Assembly (NCBI GenBank): GCA_904066235.2
Contig: CAJFCV020000005.1
Span: 3,281,501 to 3,345,500 of the forward strand
DNA: 64,000 bases
Source: Bursaphelenchus xylophilus
Lineage: Eukaryota; Nematoda; Chromadorea; Rhabditida; Aphelenchoididae
Direction: 5' to 3'
The translations under genes and the position numbers were made by a program. The notes beneath the pieces were generated by a model. That model searched no databases and was not told the DNA's origin. It was given only the letters and a program-made list of their open reading frames with translations. Every line of letters starts with the position of its first letter. Within the stretch, counting starts at the first letter, position 1. This document shows positions 11,957-23,235 of the stretch, one piece after another.

Positions 11957-13797
11957 AGGCTTAAAAGACGATTTCTGAGTCACTGAAGCAAGCCGTAGTT
12001 AGGCCAGGACATAGGATTTTTTCGAAGTTGAGTTTTTTGCATAAATATGATCCACAGCACCAGTAGGGAAAAAGCGAACCACAGTTTTCCTCAATTCTTC
12101 CATTAACTGTACTTTTTATACAATTTTCTGTTTATACAGTAATTCGTCATAACTTTCTACAATGGTGTCCGTTTGTCATAAAAATAAGGCTACTATGGTT
12201 TTTGGGCATGACGAGTTCAATAAAACCAAAAAAAATTTCATCCGGTTACGGTAACATATAAAAATACTGTATCGGTCGGTAAAAATCGACCATAAAAAGT
12301 TTGTTTCAAAAAACCCACAGCCAATTTTTTCATATTCGAAATCAGCGTAAAATTCTGCTCTAGGACCAATTTTAAAAAGTTCAAAAATAGGACCCCCATT
12401 TTCCGTGGTGCAGTGGTTTTTGACCAGGACTCGTAATCTGACCACCCAGGTTCGAATCCGGGTGGGTGCGAATGTAGAAAAAAGACCTAAAATCACTTTT
12501 AATGAAAACCTGAGAGTTATTTGAAGCACGCTGAGCAATTTTAGGCATTAAAACTCTCTGAATTTGGGATTAAAACGATTTTTATGTAATTTTAGAGGAT
12601 TAATGCATCAAAAATAAAACTGCTTCAAACTGGTTGAAATTGATAACACTTATTCTATGGCTAATTGTAAGAAACTTTCCTGTTAACTTTTTTGGTAGAG
12701 TGCTGTATCATGGATTACTGTAACATAAAACTTATTCTACTTAGCAGATGTTTTCTTCAAAATTCTTGGGTAAACGTTTTTCTTTTTTTGATTAGATCTA
12801 TTAAAAAGCAAGAAATCTCAACGCTCCATATTTCAAAAAAAGAATTTCCCATGATATATTGTGCATCTTGACATCATTATCGATTGGAAACCTGCGCGTT
12901 ATAACGGACGTGTTTCAAGTCCTACGGACATAGAAAACACATTTGTGTGATAACCAACGTGTTCTCAAGCATTCCTATCATAATTGTGATACATTGAAGT
13001 CTCTACGCCCTGTGGCATACCAAAAACGAAAACGGGTTTAATGTTACAGTAATCCATGATACAGCACTCTACCAAAAAAAGTTAACAGGAAAGTTTCTTA
13101 CAATTACCCATAGAATAAGTGTTATCAATTTCAACCAGTTTGAAGCAGTTTTATTTTTGATGCATTAATCCTCTAAAATAACATAAAAATCGTTTTAATC
13201 CCAAATTCAGAGAGTTTTAATGCCTAAAATTGCTCAGCGTGCTTCAAATAACTCTCAGGTTTTCATTAAAAGTGATTTTAGGTCTTTTTTCTACATTCGC
13301 ACCCACCCGGATTCGAACCTGGGTGGTCAGATTACGAGTCCTGGTCAAAAACCACTGCACCACGGAAAATGGGGGTCCTATTTTTGAACTTTTTAAAATT
13401 GGTCCTAGAGCAGAATTTTACGCTGATTACGAATATGAAAAAATTGGCTGTGGGTTTTTTGAAACAAACTTTTTATGGTCGATTTTTACCGACCGATACA
13501 GTATTTTTATATGTTACCGTAACCGGATGAAATTTTTTTGGTTTTATTGAACTCGTCATGCCCAAAAACCATAGTAGCCTTATTTTTATGACAAACGGAC
13601 ACCATTGTAGAAAGTTATGACGAATTACTGTATAAACAGAAAATTGTATAAAAAGTACAGTTAATGGAAGAATTTAGGAAAACTGTGGTTCGCTTTTTCC
13701 CTACTGGTGCTGTGGATCATATTTATGCAAAAAACTCAACTTCGAAAAAATCCTATGTCACGGCTTGCTTCACTGACTCAGAAATCGTCTTTTAAAG
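11957..13797. mobile_element. Large foldback element (arms ~750 bp) with tRNA-like cores
   Basis: The left arm (about 11,957-12,727) and right arm (about 13,042-13,797) are inverted copies around a ~315-bp spacer. The left arm carries an extra ~12 bp near 11,990. Each arm contains a segment with Pol III box A (TGGTGCAGTGG) and box B (GGTTCGAATCC) spacing (12,409-12,475, and inverted at 13,299-13,370). No transposase is visible. The identical open frames in the two arms are a by-product of the inverted repeat, not genes. Confidence 0.75.
12405..12475 (+). repeat. tRNA-like sequence in left arm of foldback
   Basis: Box A TGGTGCAGTGG, an anticodon-loop-like CTCGTAA (CGT, Thr if real) and box B GGTTCGAATCC are correctly ordered, but the acceptor stem does not pair and the T-stem has a mismatch. 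It is best called a tRNA-derived relic. The inverted copy lies at about 13,299-13,370. Confidence 0.5.
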
Positions 13798-14198
13798 GAA
13801 TTTGATTGTAATGGAACAAAGATTGGTCCAGGTTCTAAACAAGCTGCAAAAACATATGACTGGAAAACTTGGGGGTGGGAGAACGGCATAGAATCGAAAA
13901 GAAGGCGAAAAGATGATGTGAGTGGTGTAGATGATTTATAAATAGTATTATTGTTCGTTTCTGAGTCGGTTCGAGCGGTCAAAGATTGTGATGACAAGGG
14001 ATAAATATTGAATATTAGCCTATCACCTGTGGATGTATGTTAGACATGGCTTTCAATCGGCTCTGTGAAGGTCAAATCTAGGCATCTATACATAGCACAG
14101 AGTAGCCAAAGTGTCAACGTCCAGATTTTGATAAAAGTTTCCAAAAGTTTAAATAATTTGTTTCTTACATTAGGCCAAAAATTGACATAAAGATGGAC

Positions 14199-15697
14199 AT
14201 ATACTCCGCGTACAATGTTTTGACCCCCCTTCTAACTCGGCCCAAAGTGTACCAATTGGGACCAAATTTGGTATGTAGTCTACTCACAGGCTAGTAACAA
14301 AAAATAACATAGCAAGACAAAACATTTTGTTGTATTTCAAAATCCAGGGGCAATTTTCAAAAATCACCTTTAAAAATCGGGGAAAAAGTTTTGACCCCCC
14401 TTGAAAAAAAGTTAGATATCACCAGCGGGTGTCGCCCAAACCTACTGCAATTGACGTCCCATGCCTGAATACAGGTTAATAAATAATTTTCCGTTGAATG
14501 CTTCGTCGCATTTGAGGATTCAACGCGTTAAACCGTTTTTGATGTAGAGGTGCCCAAAATGGTAAAAATCTTGCCCTAGCGTTTTCCTAGAGCTCTAAAT
14601 TGGGTTTATATTATGTTATTTAGACCTGTATTTACCTTCTCCTTTCAATAAAAGTGCATGGTGGCCTGGCGGTGTAGATTCGGCAGATACCCTCTTGTCA
14701 TGCCCAGCCTTGGTGAGCTATTTGCTCTTTGACTCAAGGTCGAGACGTGGTCGTTAGGTCCTCAATGTAATCCTGAGACTCCTATTTACTCTCAGTAATG
14801 TAAAATGTTTCGATTTGACACGTTTTGTAATGGGTTTCATTTACCTTAATCTTAAGTTTGCCGTTACTGTAGATGACCCCGAGTACGATGACATCCCCTC
14901 CTCCTATTTGGCGTTTCATACGTCTCAAATGAGTATGGTGGGTGCTGTAGCGTCTTAAATTACCTGGTCCAGCAAATGAAAGCCGTTTTTGGTGGCCAAA
15001 AATCCATTTGAAAAACGCGGGTTTTTCGTTAAGGTGCAGGTCGGCGATGTTGCGCCTGCAAACCATACGAGACCGTGTCAGCCGGAGTTCATTCTTTGTT
15101 TGAGAGTAACTAGGAGTCTCAGGATTACATTGAGGACCTAACGACCACATCTCGACCTTGAGTCAAAGAGCAAATGGCTCACCAAGGCTGGGCATGACAA
15201 GAGGGTATCTGCCGAATCTACACCGCCAGGCCACCATGCACTTTTATCGAAAGGAGAAAGTAAATACAGGTCTAAATAACATAATATAAACCCAATTTAG
15301 AACTCTAGGAAAACGCTAGGGCAAGATTTTTAACATTTTGGGCACCTCTACATCAAAAACGGTTTAACGCGTTGAATCCTCAAATGCGACGAAGCATTCA
15401 ACGGAAAATTATTTATTAACCTGTATTCAGGCATGGGACGTCAATTGCAGTAGGTTTGGGCGACACCCGCTGGTGATATTTAACTTTTTTTCAAGGGGGG
15501 TCAAAACTTTTTCCCCGATTTTTAAAGGTGATTTTTGAAAATTGCCCCTGGATTTTGAAATACAACAAAATGTTTTGTCTTGCTATGTTATTTTTTGTTA
15601 CTAGCCTGTGAGTAGACTACATACCAAATTTGGTCCCAATTGGTACACTTTGGACCGAGTTAGAAGGGGGGTCAAAACATTGTACGCGGAGTATATT
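14199..15697. mobile_element. Tc1-like element with ~600-bp terminal inverted repeats
   Basis: The left arm (about 14,199-14,796) and right arm (about 15,100-15,697) are nearly identical inverted copies starting ATACTCCGCGTACAATGTTT. The ~300-bp centre, read on the minus strand, contains a Tc1-superfamily transposase piece: RLSFAGPGNLRRY (pattern FNLDGPDGxxYYW), RQIGGGDVIVLGVIYSNGKL (pattern GGGSVMVWGAIxxxGK), then YKTCQIETF. Only this catalytic-core segment remains, so the copy is non-autonomous. The high identity of the arms suggests recent activity or correction between arms. Confidence 0.8.
14782..15150 (-). pseudogene. Truncated Tc1-like transposase (catalytic-core piece)
   Basis: A 122-codon minus-strand frame overlaps both arms. 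Its middle (about residues 55-105) fits the transposase region between the first and second catalytic Asp: GPGNLRRY, then IGGGDVIVLGVIYSNGKLKI. The N-terminal DNA-binding domain and the C-terminal DE half are missing, and the DEK motif normally before GPD is replaced by HQKR. Confidence 0.65.
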
Positions 15698-16078
15698 TAA
15701 TTTATCCTACTATTATTAAAGCGGTAAATTGATGCTCTATTGCTGAAACCCCTGGTAAATAAAAAAGTTGTTGGAAGTGCCTACGAGGCCTAGAAAAACC
15801 GTTGGATTATCGGTGGATGCTCGGCAAAGGCTCAATTTTAGTTTTCTTCACCCTGAGTTATTGCATCATATAAAAGACCGAAACTTGCGGCAAAAAAGCA
15901 GAGATCCGTAACTTTTATCTACATAGATATTATTGATGTGAGTACATGTAAAATACCTCAAAATAGGTGATAAACTATCCTAGGACCCGATCATTCTTAT
16001 TATTTCTACTAACTAAGCCTTCTCCTAGCCTACCCCATGCGTAAAACGACGAACCGACACGATCCATAGTTCCGTTGA

Positions 16079-16528
16079 CAGGGGAAGTACTCCAAGTGTG
16101 ACGCTCAGATTTTCTTTAAATTTTGCACACACGTCGGGTATGGACTAAATATCAATTCCTGAAAGTTTTAGCTCGCGCTATGCGGGCGCCGTCGAGATAT
16201 CGAACGATTTTTGCCGTCGAGAGAGCACGCTAAACGTGGAGAGCGGTCAGAGAAAAAAACGCTTTTTGGCCATAACTTTGGCAGTTTCGTGCGGAAAAAT
16301 TCGATTTTTTGTAGAAACATTATCCTTTACGGTAGAAAGAGGCATGAAAATTTTCGTGCCGAAATTCGGCAAAAAGTCCTAAATTTTCGCCGACTTTCGG
16401 TCTAAAAATCTCGGTTATTTTTGCAAAGCGCGAGCTAGAATTCTCGCATATATCTTAGAAAAAATTGTTCTAATTTTGTGCCAAGTTTCGTCAAAATCTG
16501 CGCGTCGCACTTGGAGTACTTCCCTTGT
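16079..16528. mobile_element. Foldback-450 element, copy 4
   Basis: 450 bp from CAGGGGAAGTACTCCAAGTG to CTTGGAGTACTTCCCTTG. Orientation is opposite to copy 2. Confidence 0.78.
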
Positions 16529-16999
16529 GAGCCGAAGTGTCGCTGACCCAAAAAGTCGTAGCGCCATCTTTGCCAAGGTGCGCAAAGATAGGCCCAAAAC
16601 CATTTTTCTTCTGACCGCTATCTCCATTTCGTCTTTTCTCTCGTCAACAAAGATCTTCGATATCTTTGCTCTCCCCAAAAAGTACGAGCTAAAATTGGAC
16701 GAAAATTGTGCTTAATAAATAATTGATACGTAGCCTACATCTGTAGAGAACAAGCGGAAAATTATATAAACGAAGCCTGACTCAATTATACGAACTATTT
16801 GTCCGCCGTCATTGTGCCATTTTATTGTGTTTTTTTTGGTTCCAAATCAACTCTGTCAAATGAGGAAGACTGTGTGCAAAACATTCAACAAAATTTAAGA
16901 TCTTCTCTGGCGTATTTGATTAGCCACTACGCAGTTTTCTTGCATGTTTTTGAACAACAACAAAAACAGAAAACAAGGCAAGTGGTCGATGTTTGACGG

Positions 17000-17612
17000 T
17001 CTAATTCTCCTTAAATTTTACACACATATATTTCCTAGAGCACATATCTATCTCTGAAAATTTTAGCTTATGCTTTACGAGGGCAGCAGGAGAATTAAAT
17101 TTTTGATAAGAGAATATGCGAAATGCGGAGAGAAGAGAGAGAAAAACGCCTTTTTGGCCTTATCCCTGCTATTAGATCGTCCAGAAAGTTTGTTCGTTTT
17201 TTTCTTTGCTTTGTTTTACAAGAATTGTTTCTTCTTTGGCAAAGGGAGTATATTCATTTGATACTGCTTTTCTCCTCTACAAAACTGTGTTCTTAGTTTT
17301 TTTTTTGAAAATTTAATTTGTCATTATTTTACGAACTTTCTGGACGACCTAAAAATTTTACGCGGAGAAAAATTATTTTTTGTGGAAACGTCCCCCTCAC
17401 CGGTAGAAGTGAGGCTGATTTTTTCATGGATAACTCGCAAAAAAATGTTAAATTTTCTTAAACTTTCACACTGAAAATCTCCGTTATTTTGTAATGCTTA
17501 GACCAGGACTCCCGCATGTATGTCTCATATACATTAGAAAAGATTTATCTAAAATTATACCAAGTTCCACCAAGATATAAACATCACACATTGGAGCAAT
17601 TTCCTTGTCAAA
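17000..17612. repeat. Decayed foldback-450 copy carrying a nested MITE
   Basis: Landmarks such as GAAAATTTTAGCTTATGCTT, GCGGAGAGAAGAGAGAAAAA and ATCTAAAATTATACCAAGTT are those of the 450-bp family in diverged form. The 181-bp mariner-end MITE splits it. Confidence 0.5.
17172..17352. mobile_element. Mariner-end MITE (181 bp)
   Basis: The left end TTAGATCGTCCAGAAAGTTT and right end ACGAACTTTCTGGACGACCT form mariner-style inverted repeats of about 24 bp around a T-rich core with no coding capacity. It interrupts a degenerate foldback-450 copy (about 17,000-17,610), so it inserted later. Confidence 0.65.
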
Positions 17613-18059
17613 ATATCCCACAAATTTGTTAAAAATATGACCCAATTTTGCCTTTCCCCTACAAGAAAATCCTTAAGTTCCCTTGGATTTCACTCAAAAT
17701 GCGCTATACATAGAATAACACTGTGCTCCCAAGGTTTCCTAAATAAGTTGTCAATGCAAATTTTCCTCGAAAAGGGGCGAACATCATCGCGAAGTGCCGC
17801 AAAGAAGTAACTAAATTTGGCCCTAAATTAAATTCAAAAAGTTTTTTCATCGTGGTTTCGATCATTTCCACCTGATGTACATATATGCGTGAAAAATTGA
17901 ATTAACGGGAAATTTGGGGCTTTTTTATTGGAACGGAGGAGAAAAATGCTGGCCAAACAGCAATTGAAACTTTTTGGGGGTGAAAATAGACTGACTCCAT
18001 GAAGAGTAATAAAAAAATTAAATGTCAAATGAATTTAAATATAAAATATAGACGTCCGG

Positions 18060-18312
18060 TGAGGTAATCAAACTGACAAAAATATCAAAGAAAAACCCAA
18101 TTTTTGCCTGGAGAATTTGCATGGCTATGGCCGATTTTTTTCCATGGCCGCCCTTCTCATTTTGCTTACTCTCTCGTCGGAACTGAATACTTCGGATTTC
18201 CCTACAAAGCGCGAGGTAAAATTCTGAAAAGCGGATCTGTGGCCAACGCCCGAAGCAGGTCCAAAAAGTCAAACAAAAATCTGGGGTTGCACTTGGAACA
18301 CCTTTCTTTGTA
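18060..18312. repeat. Decayed foldback-450 fragment
   Basis: Contains TTTTGCTTACTCTCTCGTCG, CTACAAAGCGCGAGGTAAAA and TTGCACTTGGAACACCTTTC in family order. The left half is missing. Confidence 0.5.
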
Positions 18313-19169
18313 AGTATCGAAAAAATTTTACTCAAAAAAAATATTGGAAAATCTGTGTCGTTTTTCTCATGTGGCTACAAGCTTCTACATAAAAGTTGAT
18401 TTTTTCATTCACTACACTTGATAAGACACTGTTTTTAGCCATCTTTATTTACAAAAATTTAAACCAGCCCTGTTCAAAACTCCTCAGAATTCGCTTTGCT
18501 TACAACTACAAAAAGTCGCTCAAAAAATTTAATTAAAATTCCGATGACAACATTTGTTCATAACAAAATATTTCTATAAAAATATCCCAAATGTTACGTA
18601 AGGCCTTGTTAAATCAAAACATGTATCTTCAAATTTAAAAAGAGGGTCTACTTCCTCTCTTTGTCACCTTAATTTTGTTTTCTTCCACATCATTATTGTT
18701 AAAAAAAGGGTGTAACAAAAGTACTTTAGAGTTCTTTAAAAATATTTTCAAAATTTTGAGATCCTGCATCTAACATCAAGAAATAATAAAAAAAAGTTTT
18801 TTCTGCAAAACGCTGACTAATAGCCTTAAAAATAAGTTATAAAATTTTCCAATTTATTTGCGTTTTATCACGATCTAACCTCATTATTCTGAAAAGTACA
18901 GTCTATCCAAAAAACGTGAAGAAATTTGGAGGCTATAACTTCCGGTGAAGGCGGCGCAGAGAGATCGTCTTTGGGGTATGCACTTTTTAAGCAAGCTTAT
19001 TTCTTGCCTATGAAATAATAAGCTTCTCAAGTGCAAGTTGAGATCGCTACGACATTGTAATGTCGTAAAACTCGTCTTTGAACAAAATCTTCTAACTAGG
19101 TGTCGGCGAATGGTTGCCACCTTGAAAAATGATTAAAAATAGCCCACAGACAAAAAAAATATAGTTGCC

Positions 19170-19615
19170 CAACTTGCCTTAGGACAAAGTTTTCGACAAA
19201 ATGCAGGATTCAGTAGGGAAAATGCAAAAGTTCTTAGCTCGCATTTTTTGAGACTTTCGCATTTTTTTCTCAAAAGACCTCACCTTTTGTACTGTTTTTG
19301 TGTTAAAAATTTCCCACTCGATTAGTACTATCTTGACGGACAATTTATTTTCAAAAAAACAAATTTTTTCATAGGCTAATCTTGTCTTCTTCTTGTCTGC
19401 TAAACCCTCCTTACTTTGCATGCTCTCTCAAAAACAAGATATATATTAGATGCTGTAAGCTACACTCAGATTACCCTAATACTTGAATATGCTGCTATAA
19501 GCCCCGCTGCTGCTGTAAGTCGCGAATTAAAACTTTCAGAAATTGATTTGTGGCTACTGCAGAACCCGTACACAATCCTAAAAAAATCTGGGTGCCTCAA
19601 GTACCACTTGTAAAC
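19170..19615. repeat. Decayed foldback-450 copy
   Basis: TTGCATGCTCTCTCAAAAAC, GTCGCGAATTAAAACTTTCA, GAAATTGATTTGTGG and a terminal TCAAGTACCACTTGT recall the family's inner and right parts. Confidence 0.4.
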
Positions 19616-20150
19616 TGCTGCACTTTCAAAACGGCCACCCTTCCTGATCATTGCAAAAAATATAAAATAAATTTAAAAAATGCCCGCGGATCTTTGCAAA
19701 AGCCTCCAACTTCCCGGAACTTCTATCGTCATACCCGTCCAACTTTTTTATTCAAATTTATGAAACTCGTTCTCTATTGAGCGTCTCAAATTTTCACACA
19801 AAAAATGTTTTGCGCGGAAATTCAATTTCAACGCCCTTCCGGCTCCTAGAAGTTCAATTTCAAAAATTTCCAAGTCGATAGTAAACAAGGCGAGACTGAA
19901 AAGTTCTCGGAAAGTGAATAAAGTAACATCTAAAGAGGCAAAACAAGGTGATATAAGTGTTGATTTATAGACTACAATTGGTTGTTATTTGGCTTGTGCC
20001 GCTAATGGTAAACTCTGAATGGGGCGATTAGATTTATTATTTTATGAGAGGTTAGAGAACGGGGATTATAAAAAAAATTTTTATTTGTATTTTAGCCACA
20101 AAAAGAAAGTGCTTAGATTTTGATGAGGATAGGGAGAAATGAATAATAAA

Positions 20151-20300
20151 GTCTGTCGGGAAAATAACGATCAAGATGTCGTTTCAGCAATCGCGTTGCT
20201 GCAGTGAAACCCGATTTTATTTTTGCCGCGACACAATTAACTTTCTCGGCGGCAATGCGATTTTTGATGCGACATTGCGCTCATTATTTTCCCGACAGAC
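20151..20300. mobile_element. MITE, GTCTGTCGGGAAAATAA family, copy 1
   Basis: About 150 bp, with inverted ends GTCTGTCGGGAAAATAA and TTATTTTCCCGACAGAC. The inner part has GCGACACAATTAA and GATGCGACATTGCGCTCA, shared with the copy at 26.5 kb. Confidence 0.7.
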
Positions 20301-20540
20301 CAATAAAATTTTCTGTGGGATATCCTAGGTTTTTAGCTTGTACTTTGACAGTCCGAATTTGCTATCAAAATGTCACAGGGATATGAAATAGAGAGGCTTC
20401 TTTTTAATGGACCACGATGACTAGATAACCTGTGAACCTTTTTTTTGAGTTTTCGAAAGGCTCATAATCAAGTGCTAGATCTGTCTTCAATGTTGATTCA
20501 GTGGATCCATCCTCCGTAGAACAAATGCAAGACCACTCTA

Positions 20541-20960
20541 ACAGTTTGTCGGGAAAATGTTAGGCTTTTAAAAGTATGACCGTGTCGTTTCTTAGTGGTA
20601 CATTTTTTGCAAGTAGACATAAAGTTCATTTAGTTAATATAATATCTCCTGAAAGAAGGTTGAAAACGCAATCTACTGATATATGTTTCGTGTGGTCAGG
20701 CTTATCATAGCGGTTTTTATGAAGCTTCAAAGATGACCACCTTTTGTCCCAGAAAAATGTCATTTGAGGGAATTTTCCCCTATATGTGTTTGATTGAAAT
20801 TATGGGCTGTAAAAACGGCACGGTCATACTTCTAAGCATAATATAGTAAGCGCAATTTCAATCGAAGTTTCAAAAAAGCAATTGAGTTTTGCCGCGGCAC
20901 GATTCATTTTTTTCGGCGGCGATGCGACAGAGCGCTCACTATTTCCCGACAGATTGATAT
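20541..20960. mobile_element. GTCGGGAAAAT MITE interrupted by another element, copy 2
   Basis: The left end ACAGTTTGTCGGGAAAATG and right end GCTCACTATTTCCCGACAGA match the family, but about 270 bp separates them from the conserved inside. The extra piece (about 20,571-20,838) is itself bounded by inverted AAAGTATGACCGTG / CACGGTCATACTT, so it is a nested insertion. Confidence 0.6.
20571..20838. mobile_element. Nested MITE with AAAGTATGACCGTG ends
   Basis: Inverted ends of about 16 bp, and the interior is unlike the host element. It sits inside the GTCGGGAAA MITE. Confidence 0.5.
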
Positions 20961-21173
20961 AACTAACAATTTCAGCGGATGAAACGTCAATTTCATAGCA
21001 AAACGAGCCTCCGTACTGAAGAATTTTTTGGGTTTTTTTGCAATTAATTGTGCTGAGCTTTGATTTTCTTTTTCTGATAACTTTTGATACCAAGTTTAGA
21101 GTTAGTCTGAACCATCCGTTCGATTTCTCCAATTATTTTTCTTTCTTTCTTCCTGTTTTAAAACCCCCTTCTA

Positions 21174-22421
21174 TTAGGTTGTCCAACAAATAATGACCCT
21201 CTTCGAGAGGGGTAAAGTCTAAAGTCTCTAAACAAGGTAATCGATGATGGAATTTCGAAATATTACACCATTTTGTAGCTGAGATCTCAGGCTTTCGTTT
21301 GATGTATCGCTTGCCATATTTGGACCAAATTACAGTAATTTAGCTCTAATCCAAAATTATCGAAAAAAAGTCGGTTCGCGCTGTCATCTTGTACGGGCAA
21401 AAACAGGATGCGAAAGTTTCAGAAGCTACGTAAAGTATCAACGTCACGTTCGGCTAGTGTGTTCTGTGTCGGAATATGGTGAAACGGTGCTTTAAAAATT
21501 TTCGATCTGACGGCGAGGGACCCAAAGATAAAATACGGCATCCAGACTTTATGAATTTAGCCTGAGGTCATTGATTGACGCCCATCCTAGAATCAACATC
21601 CGACGCATCTGTGACATCGTCTGGGTGTTGAAATAATCGGGGGCTAACTATTCGACGTTGATTGAATTCAAAAAAATGCTGGGCAACTTGCTCCCACATT
21701 ATTGGATCAAAGCAAAGAATGGAGGCGCGACATTTCCCATTTTTGCGAGCCGGAAAACAATTTTCCTGGATCAGATCGTGGCCTATGATGAAAAGCGGGT
21801 CTTCTACGACAATCAGACGAGATATGCCTAATGGAATTCTCCGAGGGCGTCACCGTGGCACTTGTCAAAGCCCGACTCCCCCAAAACAAGGTGATGACTA
21901 CTTCTTGATGGTGCAGCGCAGGAATAGTAAAGTATAGTTTCTTGAAAGCTGGCCAAAATGTAAATACCATCCCCTATTGTATCCAGGTAGACAGTTTGTG
22001 GCAGCATCTGCCTTCAACGATGCGCCGCAGAAGTCCAAAAATTTTTCGCGGCAACAGGAACCTCACCGTTAAAAAATGACCTTCCAGAAGCCGATTTAAT
22101 AGAGATACGAGACTGTCCCTCGTCCAGCGTATTTCTCAAAGCTGGCCTATACATACCACCATCTGTTCAAGAATCTAGCACGTTTCATCAGTGGTAGGGA
22201 ATTCGACAATCAAGACGCCCTTGAAAAGGCCTTCAAAAGTTTCATTGGCTCCAGAAGCCGGGGTTTCTAAGCTACAGACATAAAAAGTTTTTTGGCACAT
22301 TGTAATGAGCGTGTTAAAGCAAATGATAACTATTTTGATTATACAGATCGCTGTTATTACGATAAATTTTGCCGAAAAAGTAAATTTTTCAAAGAGGGTC
22401 ATTATTTGTTGGACAACCTAA
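21174..22421 (+). mobile_element. Degenerate mariner transposon, near full length
   Basis: The ends are near-perfect inverted repeats of about 30 bp (TTAGGTTGTCCAACAAATAA at the left and its reverse complement at the right), flanked by TA on both sides, the Tc1/mariner target duplication. At 1,248 bp it has the length of a complete mariner. Inside, in several frames broken by stops and shifts, are mariner transposase pieces: RCFKNFRSDGEGPKD and PRINIRRICDIV (helix-turn-helix region), VAYDEKRVFYDNQTR (matches the DEKWxxYDN block) and GIVKYSFLKAGQNVN followed by YCIQVDSL. It is dead as a coding unit, but its ends are well preserved. Confidence 0.87.
21420..22410 (+). pseudogene. Mariner transposase pseudogene
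   Basis: Pieces of a mariner-type transposase lie in order but in different frames, separated by stops (for example within 21,820-21,840 and 21,890-21,900). The DEK block with the first half of the catalytic triad is present near 21,785. The asparagine-rich region HHDNARPH expected further on is not recognisable. Confidence 0.75.
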
Positions 22422-22839
22422 TATAAACTTCAACGTGCCACGGAAGTGAAGCAATAAATAAACTTGACCATCAGACACTGCCATTATCCGCCCAAACCAC
22501 AAAAGAACTAAATCTTGACATCACAGTGCAAATAAACGGCAAAGTTCCAAACATTAACCGAAAAAATCTCCGGAGAGATTTTTGCAAATTGCCCTTTTTT
22601 CGACAGCGTGCTGCCCAAAAGATAAGGGAGATTACGCAGTTCTCGTTTTTATTAAGACAGTTTATCCATCCGTTCCGGCCCTCGGGGGAGAACACAAAGG
22701 CTTTGGAGCGTGTAAAAGACTGTGGGTTCAAATGTCAAATTTTCCGACGGTGACGGGGATAAAAATAGAGCAAAATGATGGCAAGAAAAGGTGAAGAGGC
22801 TTTTTTTAAGGAGAAATATTGGCAAGGAGGGCTCAAATT

Positions 22840-23235
22840 TTAGGGCCTAGCTTTTGATAAAGCCTGGGGAAAATTTTGATACCAATTTTCTTTGAAAAAT
22901 CCGAGATAAAACAAAGATTTTCAGCTCGCGGTTTCAGAAATTACCGAGATTTTGAGGCCGAAACTTGACTAAATTTCAGCGATTTTATCCTTGAAAAAAA
23001 TAAGTTTTACTTCGAATGGAGTGGACATCATTTCTACAAAAGATCAACCTTTTCGGCTCTAAATTGGAAGAGATACGGTCAAAAAGCACTTTTCCCTCTG
23101 TTCACGCTCCGCATTTTGCATACTCTCTCGCCGATAAAAGCCGGGGAAAATCTCTTCTGCATTTGCAAAGCGTGAGCTAAAATTTTGAAGAAATTGATTT
23201 AGGACTAAGCCTAACACACAAGGAAATTTTTATGA
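22840..23235. repeat. Decayed foldback-450 copy
   Basis: CATTTTGCATACTCTCTCGC, TTTGCAAAGCGTGAGCTAAA and GAAATTGATTTAGGACTAAG mark it. The ends are lost. Confidence 0.5.

Noticed and set aside
12405..13370. tRNA-Thr(CGT) genes
   Set aside because: Box A and box B are right, but the acceptor stem does not pair and the anticodon stem is poor, so I call them tRNA-derived relics.
12176..13550. Two identical open frames (12,176-12,538 minus and 13,230-13,550 plus) that look like paralogous genes
   Set aside because: They are the same sequence in the two arms of a palindrome, include the tRNA-like core and have no splice or family support.
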